From: Lachnospiraceae bacterium
GTDB lineage: Bacteria; Bacillota; Clostridia; Lachnospirales; Lachnospiraceae
DNA length: 64,000 nt
NCBI GenBank assembly: GCA_017622845.1
Contig: JAGAQJ010000026.1
Location: 1 to 64,000, forward strand
Reading direction: 5' to 3'
A program made the translations under genes and the position numbers. This document shows, in pieces, positions 1 to 8,280 of this stretch; position 1 is the first letter of the stretch; every line of letters begins with the position of its first letter. Below the pieces are notes generated by a model that saw only the letters and a list, made by a program, of their open reading frames with translations, was not told the origin of the DNA and made no database searches.

Positions 1-102
1 GCTTATATTTATAGCCATATCCACGAAGAACGGCTCCGTTTCATTTACCAGTGCGGGGCAAAGCACGTTCTTTTTGAGGAAGTCCTAGCTTTAATTGCAT
101 AG
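1..102 (+). CDS. C-terminal end of an unidentified protein (partial)
   Basis: The first frame is open from the window edge to a TAG at 100-102 and encodes 33 residues ending in VLALIA. It is cut by the window start, so the family cannot be recognised. The chemoreceptor gene begins about 95 bases downstream with its own ribosome site. It could be the end of a real gene or a chance open frame. Confidence 0.4.
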   Translation, partial: AYIYSHIHEERLRFIYQCGAKHVLFEEVLALIA

Positions 103-197
103 ACGCATTGTGCAGTTTTTTAAATTTGCTCATTTATAGAAATATAGTGCAATATAACGAAATTTTGCAAAAAAATAAATACAGGGGGATTAATTGT

Positions 198-1718
198 ATG
201 GATAATGAAATCATGCGCGAGTATAGAAAAAAAGTAGCGATTTTTGTTCTTGCTATTGTTTGCGTGAGCGCGTTAGCGGCAGGAATTGTACTGCCCGGAA
301 TGAAATTGCTTGGATGGTATCCCACAGTTTCATGGGGACTGTGCGGTATTTTCATAGCTGTCATTTTACTGGAGGATGTGATTGGTTTATATCTGATTCG
401 CGTAAGCATGAAGCAGGAGACATTATCGGATCGGTTAGAGAGCCTGCTTAAGAATTTCCTGCTAATCCTGTTAATTGTTAATATTAACTTAATTACATGG
501 TTTTTCCCGTCAAAGGAATCGTGGATGTTTGCATTTTATTTCATTATTCTGATGGCGTTTTTCCTGGATATCGGGTTTGTTGTAAAATGCGGGGCTGCCG
601 AAATCGTTTCATTGCTCATACTGTTTTTTGCAAATTCAGCTACCCGTCCTGTGGATAGTATGTTCTGGACGGATACCGTACTGCGTACAATATGTGTTAC
701 TCTGAGCCTACTGGGAGTAGTGGCGTTAGTTGTATTTGTCAACAAATTCCTGCTGAATGCCAAAAAGGACCAGCTGGAAAAGAACAATGCCAAAGTAAAT
801 GTACTTTTAGAACGTGTAGGAGTCATTGCCGGGAAGTTAGGAGAAGCCAGCTATGCACTGGTGGAAACCACACAGAACCAAAGCGCATCCACAGAGGAAA
901 TTTCTGCCATCAGTGAAAATTTACTCCAGAACAGCACTGTTATGATGGACAAGTCAAAAGAGAGTAAGGGCAATCTCTCTGATTTGGAGATGAGCAGTCA
1001 GGAAATGGAACAGAAAATGCAGAATGTGGACCGGATTTCCAAGGAATTGGTTGATATATCCACAACGAATGAGAAGTCATTAAATAATTTAATGGCAATG
1101 AGTGAGAAAGTAGAGAGCTCTACGAATAAGACAAAAGAGGTAACGGATAAGCTTCTGCAGGAATCGGATGAGATGGGAGCGACACTGGAGCTGATAAACG
1201 GAATTGCGGAATCCATTAATCTGCTTTCGCTGAATGCTTCGATTGAAGCAGCAAGAGCCGGGGAATCGGGAAAAGGATTTGCGGTAGTAGCGCAGGAAAT
1301 CGGACATCTGGCTGCAAATACCAAGGACTCTTTGAAAAATGTAACCGATATCGTACTGCGCATCCAAAACGGAGCTACGGAAGTATCCCAGTTTATGAAT
1401 GAAAATACAGAGCAGCTTATGCTGCAGAATAAGGTCATTATAGACACGGTAGAAGGCATTCGTACCATGATGGAGCTTTTGAAAAAGTCTCTGGAAGCGA
1501 TTGGACAGGCAGACGGCATCCGCAGCCAGCAAAGCAATGTTATCCGGGAAACCGTTGCAATTAATGAAGATATTGCAGGAAGCATTGAGAGCGAAAATAC
1601 AGAATTTGGCAATATTGCAGACATGGTGCAGAGCAATGCACAGGACATTGTTACATTATCAAATCAGGTTGAAAATATTAATCATATGATATCAGAGTTG
1701 GAAAATCTGTTGAAATAA
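198..1718 (+). CDS. Methyl-accepting chemotaxis protein without a periplasmic sensor domain
   Basis: The product (506 aa) is a chemoreceptor that would signal to CheA/CheW. Residues 12-190 are about six hydrophobic membrane helices with short loops and no obvious extracellular domain or HAMP. The cytoplasmic coiled coil follows, with the conserved hairpin tip around LLSLNASIEAARAGESGKGF. The frame is open upstream to 108, but the ATG at 198 has GGGGGA eight bases before it and begins the sensible protein, so that start is preferred. The membrane-embedded sensor suggests detection of a membrane-borne or intracellular cue; the ligand is unknown. A rho-independent terminator follows at 1749. Confidence 0.88.
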   Translation: MDNEIMREYRKKVAIFVLAIVCVSALAAGIVLPGMKLLGWYPTVSWGLCGIFIAVILLEDVIGLYLIRVSMKQETLSDRLESLLKNFLLILLIVNINLITWFFPSKESWMFAFYFIILMAFFLDIGFVVKCGAAEIVSLLILFFANSATRPVDSMFWTDTVLRTICVTLSLLGVVALVVFVNKFLLNAKKDQLEKNNAKVNVLLERVGVIAGKLGEASYALVETTQNQSASTEEISAISENLLQNSTVMMDKSKESKGNLSDLEMSSQEMEQKMQNVDRISKELVDISTTNEKSLNNLMAMSEKVESSTNKTKEVTDKLLQESDEMGATLELINGIAESINLLSLNASIEAARAGESGKGFAVVAQEIGHLAANTKDSLKNVTDIVLRIQNGATEVSQFMNENTEQLMLQNKVIIDTVEGIRTMMELLKKSLEAIGQADGIRSQQSNVIRETVAINEDIAGSIESENTEFGNIADMVQSNAQDIVTLSNQVENINHMISELENLLK

Positions 1719-1748
1719 CGGCATTGACGGATTGAGCCATCAATAAAG

Positions 1749-1781
1749 CCCCAAGGTATGAACGCCTTGGGACTTTTGTTT
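1749..1781 (+). terminator. Rho-independent terminator after the chemoreceptor gene
   Basis: CCCAAGG (1750-1756) pairs with CCTTGGG (1765-1771), followed by a T-rich stretch ACTTTTGTTT. It ends the chemoreceptor transcript and shows that the in-frame ATG at 1758 is not the start of the next gene. Confidence 0.8.
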
Positions 1782-1811
1782 GGGTTGATCAAGAAAGGCA
1801 GGAATATTACT

Positions 1812-2507
1812 ATGACGTTACATGAGTGTAAAATTTTAGTGGTAGATGATGAGGCGGCGCTTCTGCAGATGGTGGAAAATCTGCTGAAAAAGGAAGGCTA
1901 CCTGCATGCAGATACAGCCGCAGACTGTAAGGAAACAATACAGCTTATCATGCAGAATGACTATCAGCTTGTGCTGTTGGATGTAATGCTTCCCGACGGG
2001 GACGGATTTGCATTGTTTGAGCGCATCAGAAAAATAAAAGGAAGCAGTCTGCCTGTCATCTTTCTGTCGGCAAGGGACGAGGATCAGGCAAGATTAAAAG
2101 GTCTGGGACTTGGCGCGGACGATTACATTACAAAGCCCTTTTTACCGGAGGAGCTGCTGCTGAGGCTGCGTGCAGTGTTAAAGAGAACTTATCATATCGA
2201 TGATATCATGGAGACAGACAGGGTAGGCAAAGCATTCATTAACTGGGATGCAGGGACGATTCAGGCAGACGGAGAGGATTACACGCTAACGGCAAAGGAA
2301 TACGCGCTTTTGAAAAAGCTTTGCGAGAACAGGGGCAGAATCCTTTCGATCAATGTGCTGTGCGATACCTTGTGGCCGGACGGAAGCTACGGTTATGAAA
2401 ATTCGCTGATGGTGCACATCAGGCATTTACGGGAAAAGCTGGAGGAGAATCCGTCAAAGCCTGAGCATCTGATGACTGTCAGGGGGCTTGGCTACAAATT
2501 AAAATAG
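1812..2507 (+). CDS. OmpR/PhoB-family response regulator
   Basis: The product (231 aa) is a DNA-binding response regulator. The receiver domain (about residues 8-122) has the acidic pocket VVDDE, the phospho-acceptor Asp in LLDVMLPDGDG and the KPF lysine. A winged-helix output domain (about 135-231) ends in the typical RGLGYKLK. The frame starts at 1758, but that lies inside the terminator; the ATG at 1812 follows AAGAAAGG and gives the expected family start. The histidine kinase 60 bases downstream is its likely partner. No target genes are evident nearby. Confidence 0.9.
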   Translation: MTLHECKILVVDDEAALLQMVENLLKKEGYLHADTAADCKETIQLIMQNDYQLVLLDVMLPDGDGFALFERIRKIKGSSLPVIFLSARDEDQARLKGLGLGADDYITKPFLPEELLLRLRAVLKRTYHIDDIMETDRVGKAFINWDAGTIQADGEDYTLTAKEYALLKKLCENRGRILSINVLCDTLWPDGSYGYENSLMVHIRHLREKLEENPSKPEHLMTVRGLGYKLK

Positions 2508-2566
2508 TAGTTCTATCATTTTTAACAGAATAAATAGCTTTATAAAATAAGGGAAATATCAGCAAC

Positions 2567-3892
2567 ATGAAAAGATTGGAAACAGTTACAAAAATAGTAC
2601 TTATCAGTATCCTGCTGTGTACCTTTATGCTGCTGGCGGATATCCTGGCACTGAGTTATCTTGCTTTGAAAACAGATGACGGTCTGTCACAGCCGCCCGT
2701 TTCATATATAGCAAACCAGCTTCAGAAGACAGCGGATGACAGCGGAGCGATACAATATTCCCTGTCGCAGGAAGGAAAGGATAGAGTAAATGAATACAGC
2801 GGATTTGTTTTTTTGATGGATGACAAGGGAGATGTGATATGGAGCTACCGTCTGCTTGACGATATTCCCATGCATTTTACAGTGAAGCAGATTGTACAGT
2901 TTACACGGTTTTACCTGAATGACTATCCGGTGTTCACGCAGATTATTGATGACGGAATCGTGGTAGTGGGGACGCCCAAAAACAGTACATGGAAATACAA
3001 CCTTGTTTTTCAGATAAAGACAATGGAAATGTTTCGGGATACGCTTCCGCTTATGATTGTCACCAATATTGTGATATTGCTGATCGTTCCGCTGCTGCTC
3101 GTAAGGCATGACTCGCGCAGGCGTGAGATGGAACGGACAACCTGGATTGCCGGAGTGTCGCACGATATCCGTACGCCGCTTTCGCTGGTGCTTGGTTATG
3201 CAGATGAAATCGTGCATACTGTCAGTGCGGCAAAGCTTGACAGGGCATGTGAGTCACGGTCTGAGTCATCACCTGATATGGGCGGGTCAGCAGCTTTCAA
3301 TGCAATTGCGGATAAGGCGCAGATTATTGAGGAACAGGCGGTGCGCATAAGAACTTTAGTTACCAATCTGAACATGGAAAATAAGCTCACCTATGGTATG
3401 GGCAGCTGGCGCAAGGAACCGCTTTTACTTCCTGCGGTAATCAGAAATACTGTTTGTGAAGTGCTCAACAGAACACCGGAGGATAAATATGACATTAGTG
3501 TCAGTATTCCGGAAAGCCTTGAACAGTTAGTGATCAGGGGAAATGAGGAGCTGGTGAAACGGATGCTGGAAAATCTGATGAATAATGCAGTAAACCATAA
3601 TCCGCAAGGCTGTGAAATCAGCATAAGGCTCACACAGCGCAGATTGCTGCTGTTTGCAAAATGCAGTCTGGAGATATCAGACAACGGATGCGGCGTGAGC
3701 AGGAAACAGCTGAAAAGCTTTCGTGCCTCTGTGAAATCAGACAAGCTGCCGGAGCATGGGCTTGGAATCCGTCTTGTGCGGCAGATTGCATCATTTCACC
3801 GCTGGAGCGTGCGCTTTTATAATAATGAAAACGGAGGGTTTTGCTGCAGAGTGGGGATATGTCATCGTTGGAAACAGAGCAATTTCTATTAA
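2567..3892 (+). CDS. Sensor histidine kinase
   Basis: The product (441 aa) is a membrane kinase that would phosphorylate the preceding response regulator. One membrane helix lies at about residues 9-32 and another at about 163-181, bracketing an extracellular sensor of roughly 130 residues. The H-box SHDIRTPLSLVLGY is at about 199, followed by the N box (NLMNNAVNHNPQG), DNGCG and GLGIRLVRQI. A Ser-rich insert after the H-box is unusual. The last residues (HRWKQSNFY) are not typical of the family and may be read-through beyond an older end. Stimulus unknown. Confidence 0.88.
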   Translation: MKRLETVTKIVLISILLCTFMLLADILALSYLALKTDDGLSQPPVSYIANQLQKTADDSGAIQYSLSQEGKDRVNEYSGFVFLMDDKGDVIWSYRLLDDIPMHFTVKQIVQFTRFYLNDYPVFTQIIDDGIVVVGTPKNSTWKYNLVFQIKTMEMFRDTLPLMIVTNIVILLIVPLLLVRHDSRRREMERTTWIAGVSHDIRTPLSLVLGYADEIVHTVSAAKLDRACESRSESSPDMGGSAAFNAIADKAQIIEEQAVRIRTLVTNLNMENKLTYGMGSWRKEPLLLPAVIRNTVCEVLNRTPEDKYDISVSIPESLEQLVIRGNEELVKRMLENLMNNAVNHNPQGCEISIRLTQRRLLLFAKCSLEISDNGCGVSRKQLKSFRASVKSDKLPEHGLGIRLVRQIASFHRWSVRFYNNENGGFCCRVGICHRWKQSNFY

Positions 3893-4043
3893 GACTGTTG
3901 TGCAGAAAGGTGTTAAAATGAGAGAAAGTGAAAAATGGCAAGATGGAGTCTATAATAAATACAGCATGTGTTTTTTGCGGCATGCCATAAAATTCAAAAT
4001 CCGTGTATGACTGGCGGATAACCATAAGAGAGGAGCAGCATAT

Positions 4044-4511
4044 ATGAGTGATAACACACTGACCGAAAGGCTGGTTGCCTACGTCGAGGAGCATATCGGG
4101 GAAGATTTGTCACTGGAACAAATTGCAGAAGCATTAAATTACTCGAAATATTATATTGCACGAACATTTGCAAAAGAGACAGGAAGTACAATTTATAAAT
4201 ATGTTCAAGGAAGGAGACTGACGCTGGCTGCAAAAAAGCTTGTTGAGACAAAGGAGCCGATAATTGAAATTGCTTATGAAGCGCACTACAATTCACAGCA
4301 GGCATTTACACAGGCATTTCACAGGCTTTATGAGTGCACGCCGCAGAATTACAGAAAAAACGGCATTTATTATCCCAAACAGACAAGGCTTATGCTGAGA
4401 ACAGGGCATTATGCTTCAGGCATCAACCTTCGCCATAATGCGAAGACAGAAGGATTTAGCGTACTTCTTCATTATTATAACAGCATGTGTGAAAGGAGAA
4501 GAGCAGCATGA
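4044..4511 (+). CDS. Short AraC-family transcriptional regulator
   Basis: The 155-residue product is essentially only the AraC DNA-binding region: two helix-turn-helix units at about residues 8-105 ([21 protein letters not shown], then [21 protein letters not shown]). It has no separate ligand domain; the 50-residue tail is of unknown role. The ATG follows AGAGGAG. Its stop overlaps the start of the clpP-like gene (ATGA at 4508-4511), so the two are translationally coupled. This stand-alone HTH type often serves stress or drug responses (SoxS/MarA-like), but that is only an analogy here. Confidence 0.85.
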   Translation: MSDNTLTERLVAYVEEHIGEDLSLEQIAEALNYSKYYIARTFAKETGSTIYKYVQGRRLTLAAKKLVETKEPIIEIAYEAHYNSQQAFTQAFHRLYECTPQNYRKNGIYYPKQTRLMLRTGHYASGINLRHNAKTEGFSVLLHYYNSMCERRRAA

Positions 4512-5110
4512 GTACAATTCCATATGTAATTGAGCAGACAAGCAGAGGGGAACGAAGCTATGATATCTTTTCAAGACTGCTGTCGGAAAGAATTATCTTT
4601 TTAGGAGAAGAGGTCAGCGAAGTTTCAGCAGGGTTAATTGTGGCACAGATGCTCTACCTGGAGGCGCAGGACCCGGAAAGGGATATCCAGCTATATATCA
4701 ACAGTCCGGGTGGTTCTGTCACGGCAGGCTTTGCGATCTATGATACCATGCAGTATATTAAATGTGATGTATCGACAATCTGTATCGGACTTGCGGCAAG
4801 TTTTGGCGCATTTCTGCTTGCAGGCGGAGCGAAGAGAAAGCGTATTGCCCTTCCGAATGCCGAAATTATGATACATCAGCCGGCAATTCATGGAAATGGT
4901 ATTCAGGGACAGGCAACGGATATTAAAATCATGTCTGACCATATGCAGAGAAGCAAGCAGCGGTTAAACCGTATTCTTGCTGAAAATACCGGAAAAACAA
5001 TAGAGGAAATAGCAGCCGCAACGGAGCGTGACAACTATATGTCTGCGCAGGAGGCTTTGGAATATGGACTGATTGATAAGGTGATTGACATGAGAGCCGC
5101 AATGAAATGA
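4508..5110 (+). CDS. clpP: ClpP-type serine protease subunit, probably an extra paralogue
   Basis: The product (200 aa) is the barrel-forming peptidase of Clp proteases. All three catalytic residues are visible: Ser in [11 protein letters not shown], His in [10 protein letters not shown] and Asp in [10 protein letters not shown]. The length matches the family. It overlaps the AraC gene by four bases and is not next to clpX or tig, where housekeeping clpP usually lies, so it is probably a second, regulated copy. AAGGAGA lies nine bases before the ATG. Whether it forms mixed rings with the main ClpP cannot be told from sequence. Confidence 0.9.
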   Translation: MSTIPYVIEQTSRGERSYDIFSRLLSERIIFLGEEVSEVSAGLIVAQMLYLEAQDPERDIQLYINSPGGSVTAGFAIYDTMQYIKCDVSTICIGLAASFGAFLLAGGAKRKRIALPNAEIMIHQPAIHGNGIQGQATDIKIMSDHMQRSKQRLNRILAENTGKTIEEIAAATERDNYMSAQEALEYGLIDKVIDMRAAMK

Positions 5111-5269
5111 TTGAAGCCTGCTTATACAATCAGTATGACTGTTTTTATGTACATGAGAGTTCGCAGGCTATTCCAAAAGGAATTAACAGATATGAAAGTG
5201 CAGGAAATTAATAAAATATGACATATGGTGTCAGCATTTATCCATTATAATAAAATGAGCGCTGGAGAG

Positions 5270-5342
5270 TCACGCGCTTGCGCGAATGATAATCAGAACG
5301 AAGCTCATGGTATCGCGGAATAACCGGGATTAGAAAGGAAGA
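5270..5342 (+). other. Leader with a degenerate T-box-like motif (weak)
   Basis: Upstream of the ClbS-like gene the string ATGGTATCGCGG (5308-5319) resembles the T-box core TGGTACCGCGG used by tRNA-sensing leaders, preceded by GAACGAAG. The leader is short (about 100 bases after a TATAAT at 5246) and no full Stem I or terminator was found, so it may be a remnant or a coincidence. Confidence 0.2.
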
Positions 5343-5348
5343 ATGGAT

Positions 5349-5879
5349 ATGGCAAGACCGACATCAAAATCAGATTTCATGTATGCAGCAGAGGCTAATT
5401 ACAAGGAGATGAAGGAATTTATCTCCTCAATGACGGAAAAAGAATTATCAACCCCCTTTGCGTTTGATGACAAAAAGAAGGAGGCACACTGGAAAAGGGA
5501 TAAAAATCTTCGTGATGTACTGGTGCATCTCTATGAATGGCATCAGCTTTTGTTAGACTGGGTTCATTCCAATATGAAGGGAGAGAATAAACCATTTCTT
5601 CCTAAGCCGTATAATTGGAAAACCTATGGGAAAATGAACGAATTCCTGTGGCAAAAGCATCAGAATACAACCTTGGAGGAAGCAAAGGAGCTGTTGGAAA
5701 AATCCCATCAGGAAGTAATGAAGCTTGCTGAAACCTTTACAAATGAAGAATTATTTTCAAAAGGAGCATATGAGTGGGTCGGCAGCTCGACGCTTGGCTC
5801 GTATTTTACCTCGAATACGGCGAGCCATTACGCCTGGGCAATCAAGAAGCTAAAGGCACATAGAAAAAACTGCAGGTGA
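5349..5879 (+). CDS. ClbS/DfsB-family four-helix-bundle protein
   Basis: The product (176 aa) matches the ClbS/DfsB (DUF1706) family: it begins MARPTSKSDF, has the conserved LRDVLVHLYEWHQLLLDW helix and ends with the YFTSNTASHYAWAIKK segment. ClbS itself protects E. coli against the genotoxin colibactin, but most family members have no known substrate. The ATG at 5349 fits both the family start and the AAAGGAA site 10 bases upstream better than the ATG at 5343. No toxin genes are nearby, so a general detoxifying or DinB-like role is possible. Confidence 0.82.
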   Translation: MARPTSKSDFMYAAEANYKEMKEFISSMTEKELSTPFAFDDKKKEAHWKRDKNLRDVLVHLYEWHQLLLDWVHSNMKGENKPFLPKPYNWKTYGKMNEFLWQKHQNTTLEEAKELLEKSHQEVMKLAETFTNEELFSKGAYEWVGSSTLGSYFTSNTASHYAWAIKKLKAHRKNCR

Positions 5880-5972
5880 TAAATCCTAATCCGTCCTCCG
5901 AAAGCAGGAAAAGTCGGGCTGAACCGGAAAATACATTTTATAATAAAAATGCAGTCAGGAAAGGAGATGCCG

Positions 5973-6803
5973 ATGAACACTTGGGCAGAAGGGATTCAAA
6001 ATGCTATACAATATATTGAAGAAAATCTCACAGAGGAGTTAACAGTAAAGGATATCGCTGAGAAAGCATATGTGTCGGAATTCCATTTTCAGCGGATATT
6101 CAGTGTATTGTGCGGCTTCCCGGTGAGCGAATATATTCGGAACCGCAGGCTTTCTTTAGCTGCCCAAGAGCTGTCTCACGGAGATGAAAAGATAATTGAC
6201 ATAGCAGTCAAGTACGGCTATGACTCACCGGACAGCTTTACCCGGGCATTTACTAAATTTCATGGAATTGTCCCTTCCGCTGCAAAGGAAAAGGGTGCAA
6301 AACTTCGCAATTTTGCTCCCTTAAGAATCAAATTATCACTGGAGGGTGGAACGATGATGGATTATAAAATTGTAGAAAAATCAGCATTTACAATGATGGG
6401 AAGAAAGAGAAGCTTTGATTCAAGGGATTCCTACAACAAAATTCCGGAATTCTGGGACGAACACTGGGCAAGCGGCGGAAGTAAAATCGTATCAGGCAAG
6501 TATGGGCTTTGCATTGATGCAGAAGGAACAAATTTCGACTATTATATTGCAGATGATTATACTCCTGATCAAGAGATACCAGCAGGCTGTGAAACAAGAA
6601 CCCTGCCAGCCGGATTATGGGCGGTATTTCCCTGTACATTAGGAACTTTGCAGGATACGAACACAAGAATGTGGAAGGAGTGGCTGCCAAATTGCAGAGA
6701 ATATAAACTCGGCGGCAATTACAATGTGGAGATGTATCAATTTTGCGTAGAAAATCCGCAGGAAAGCTACTGTGAATTGTGGCTGCCGTTAGAAAAAATG
6801 TAG
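5973..6803 (+). CDS. AraC-family regulator with GyrI-like effector-binding domain
   Basis: The product (276 aa) has an N-terminal AraC HTH pair (about residues 10-105; AEKAYVSEFHFQRIFSVLCG and IAVKYGYDSPDSFTRAF) followed by a GyrI/BmrR-type ligand-binding domain (about 120-276) starting near MMDYKIVEKSAFTMMGRKR. Such proteins usually sense lipophilic cations or drugs. The frame opens at 5949, but GGAAAGGAGATGCCG directly before the ATG at 5973 sets the start. It follows the ClbS-like gene on the same strand and may be co-transcribed with it. Confidence 0.87.
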   Translation: MNTWAEGIQNAIQYIEENLTEELTVKDIAEKAYVSEFHFQRIFSVLCGFPVSEYIRNRRLSLAAQELSHGDEKIIDIAVKYGYDSPDSFTRAFTKFHGIVPSAAKEKGAKLRNFAPLRIKLSLEGGTMMDYKIVEKSAFTMMGRKRSFDSRDSYNKIPEFWDEHWASGGSKIVSGKYGLCIDAEGTNFDYYIADDYTPDQEIPAGCETRTLPAGLWAVFPCTLGTLQDTNTRMWKEWLPNCREYKLGGNYNVEMYQFCVENPQESYCELWLPLEKM

Positions 6804-6856
6804 GGGATATCAAAATGACATTGGTTGCTGAATAGTATGAAAACCTAAAAATATAT

Positions 6857-6885
6857 TTGACAAATGCCCTTAATAATGATAATAT
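6857..6885 (+). promoter_or_regulatory. Sigma-70 promoter of the mntP leader
   Basis: TTGACA at 6857-6862 and TATAAT-like TAATAT at 6880-6885 are separated by 17 bases, just upstream of the manganese riboswitch. The perfect -35 and optimal spacing make this the likely mntP promoter. Confidence 0.75.
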
Positions 6886-6897
6886 TTATCAATAACC

Positions 6898-6980
6898 CAT
6901 GAGGGAGTAGCAGGCGTTTATCGTAACAAGTCAACATACTGACCGAAAGGTCTGGCTTGTTTTAAATTGTGAGACTCATG
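6898..6980 (+). ncRNA. yybP-ykoY (Mn2+) riboswitch aptamer
   Basis: The aptamer core is recognisable: GGGAGTAGC near 6903-6911 and GTCAACATACTGACCGAAAG near 6930-6949. A closing stem is formed by CATGAG (6898-6903) with CTCATG (6975-6980). This class senses Mn2+ and commonly precedes mntP. Here it lies between a good promoter and a terminator, as expected for control of the efflux gene by transcription read-through when manganese is high. Confidence 0.85.
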
Positions 6981-7025
6981 TATAGCTGTTAAACTATGCA
7001 TGAAGTCTATATATTGTAATAGATA

Positions 7026-7061
7026 CCCAAGTATAGTGGAAGCTGTACTTGGGATTTTTTT
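7026..7061 (+). terminator. Riboswitch expression-platform terminator
   Basis: CCCAAGTA (7026-7033) pairs with TACTTGGG (7046-7053), followed by seven T. It lies 46 bases after the Mn2+ aptamer, so it is probably the switchable terminator governing read-through into mntP. Confidence 0.8.
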
Positions 7062-7063
7062 AT

Positions 7064-7250
7064 GCACAGACCCATGCAAAGGAAATATGCTGCAAAAGCA
7101 GCGCACGGGTCGCGAAGCGAGTAGTGGAAAGGGACATTCCCCTACTCGATTGAACAGAGCACAGACCCGTGCAAAGGAAATATGCTGCAAAAGCAGCGCA
7201 CGGGTCGCGCAGCGAGTAGTGGAAAGGGACATTCCCCTACTCGATTGAAT
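7064..7250 (+). repeat. Two tandem 95-bp structured repeats in the mntP leader
   Basis: Nearly identical units start at 7064 and 7159 (period 95). Each can fold into two hairpins: one closed by GACCCGTGC with GCACGGGTC around an inner GCTGC-AAAA-GCAGC, and a second closed by CGAGTAG with CTACTCG. They sit after the riboswitch terminator and before the mntP start, so read-through RNA would contain both. No protein is suggested. Role unknown: RNA-processing or stability elements, or a mobile repeat. Confidence 0.75.
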
Positions 7251-7334
7251 GTGAGCGCTCAGAGGAAGATTGTCAGCAGAGCTGACGGATGCCCGGCTTA
7301 ATTATATTTAATTTCAGAGATTCAGGAGGAACAA

Positions 7335-7922
7335 ATGATGGAATGGAGCTTATTATTTTTCTTCAACAGTGTATTGTTAGGAGTAGGACTTGCTATGGAC
7401 GCCTTTTCGGTGTCGCTGGCAAACGGGTTAAATGAACCGGACATGAGAAGGAACAAGGTATGCAGGATTGCAGGCGTATTTGCATTTTTTCAGGCGGCAA
7501 TGCCGATGGCAGGCTGGATATGTGTGCATACGATTCTGATTTATTTTCAGATGTTTGAGAAGCTCATACCGTGGATTGCATTATTGCTGCTTCTGTATAT
7601 CGGCGGAAAGATGATGATTGAGGGAATCAAAAATCAAGATGGTGAAGAAGCAAAAACGGGAGTAGGCATGAAAGCGCTTCTGATACAGGGTATTGCCACT
7701 TCAATTGATGCATTGTCCGTTGGCTTTACCATTGCGGAGTATGGCTTGTGTATGGCACTCGTCTGTTCCCTGATTATCGCGGCAGTAACATTTGTCATCA
7801 GTGCGGCAGGTCTTATTATGGGGAAAAGATTCGGGACAAGGCTTTCCAATAAAGCAGCAATCTTAGGCGGCGTGATATTGATTGGAATCGGGCTGGAGAT
7901 ATTTATTACAGGAGTATTTTAA
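7335..7922 (+). CDS. mntP: Manganese efflux pump MntP
   Basis: The product (195 aa) is a six-helix membrane protein of the MntP/YebN family that exports Mn2+. The paired signature segments GLAMDAFSVSLANGL and ATSIDALSVGFTIAEYG, each with the conserved Asp, are both present. AGGAGG lies five bases before the ATG at 7335 and eight before a second ATG at 7338; either start is possible. The Mn2+ riboswitch upstream supports the assignment. A split PerR-type regulator gene follows, so manganese and peroxide control are adjacent here. Confidence 0.93.
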   Translation: MMEWSLLFFFNSVLLGVGLAMDAFSVSLANGLNEPDMRRNKVCRIAGVFAFFQAAMPMAGWICVHTILIYFQMFEKLIPWIALLLLLYIGGKMMIEGIKNQDGEEAKTGVGMKALLIQGIATSIDALSVGFTIAEYGLCMALVCSLIIAAVTFVISAAGLIMGKRFGTRLSNKAAILGGVILIGIGLEIFITGVF

Positions 7923-7975
7923 ACAGATGGCATTTCAGAAAGCTTATTGACATTTGCATCGCTTCATTTTAGAAT

Positions 7976-7991
7976 TAGAATAAATCTAGAT
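7976..7991 (+). promoter_or_regulatory. Possible Per/Fur box before the perR-type gene
   Basis: An imperfect AT-rich dyad, TTAGAAT and AATCTAG separated by one base, lies about 20 bases before the start of the Fur-family gene and just downstream of a TTGACA at 7946. The arrangement suits autoregulation, but the match to a PerR box is only partial. Confidence 0.3.
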
Positions 7992-8004
7992 TAAGGGTGG
8001 TACT

Positions 8005-8280
8005 ATGACAAAGAATGCAGAGGCAATATTGGACATTGTAAATCATTCCACGGAGCATCTTACCGCGGAGCAGATTTATCACAAGCTTAGGGAAAATACA
8101 GGCAAGGCCGTAATGGCTACTGTGTACAATAATCTGAATGCTTTGTGCGCGCAAGGTCTGATTCATAAAGTGGTGATGGAGAATGCGCCGGACCGCTATG
8201 ACAGGATTGAGCGCCATGACCATTTGATATGCAGCAAATGCGGAAAAATCACGGACTTATATTTAGATGATATACAATAA
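8005..8280 (+). pseudogene. PerR-type Fur-family regulator, 5' part (gene split by element insertion)
   Basis: The 91-residue reading frame contains the winged-helix DNA-binding domain (AEQIYHKL, ATVYNNLNALCAQGL) and the metal-sensing residues expected for PerR: His18, Asp66, His71, His73 and Asp84, plus the first Cys pair (C76, C79 in ICSKCGK). It stops abruptly after LDDIQ. The missing dimerisation end with the second Cys pair is found in frame at 17609-17707, beyond a 9.35-kb element. Joined at the shared 14-bp repeat the gene would encode 117 residues. The fragment keeps DNA-binding and sensing parts but probably cannot dimerise normally. The N-terminus is short, as in some clostridial homologues. 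Confidence 0.85.
8260..8273 (+). repeat. Left attachment site (attL core)
   Basis: TATTTAGATGATAT, identical to 17609-17622. It falls at codons Tyr86-Ile90 of the split fur gene. Flanking bases diverge immediately after it, so this is the probable crossover region of the tyrosine integrase. Confidence 0.85.

Noticed and set aside
998..1648. Long minus-strand frame inside the chemoreceptor gene
   Set aside because: It is an antisense shadow of a clear MCP coding sequence.
1758..1811. Upstream ATG as start of the first response regulator
   Set aside because: It lies inside a clear terminator hairpin and adds 18 residues absent from the family; ATG at 1812 has a ribosome site.
3919..4010. 30-codon frame between the kinase and AraC gene
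   Set aside because: It has a weak ribosome site but no protein-like pattern and no neighbours to support it.
7000..7248. 82-codon frame in the mntP leader
   Set aside because: It crosses the riboswitch terminator and the tandem repeats and has no ribosome site.
7064..7250. CRISPR-like array
   Set aside because: Only two adjacent 95-bp units with no spacers; hairpin repeats instead.
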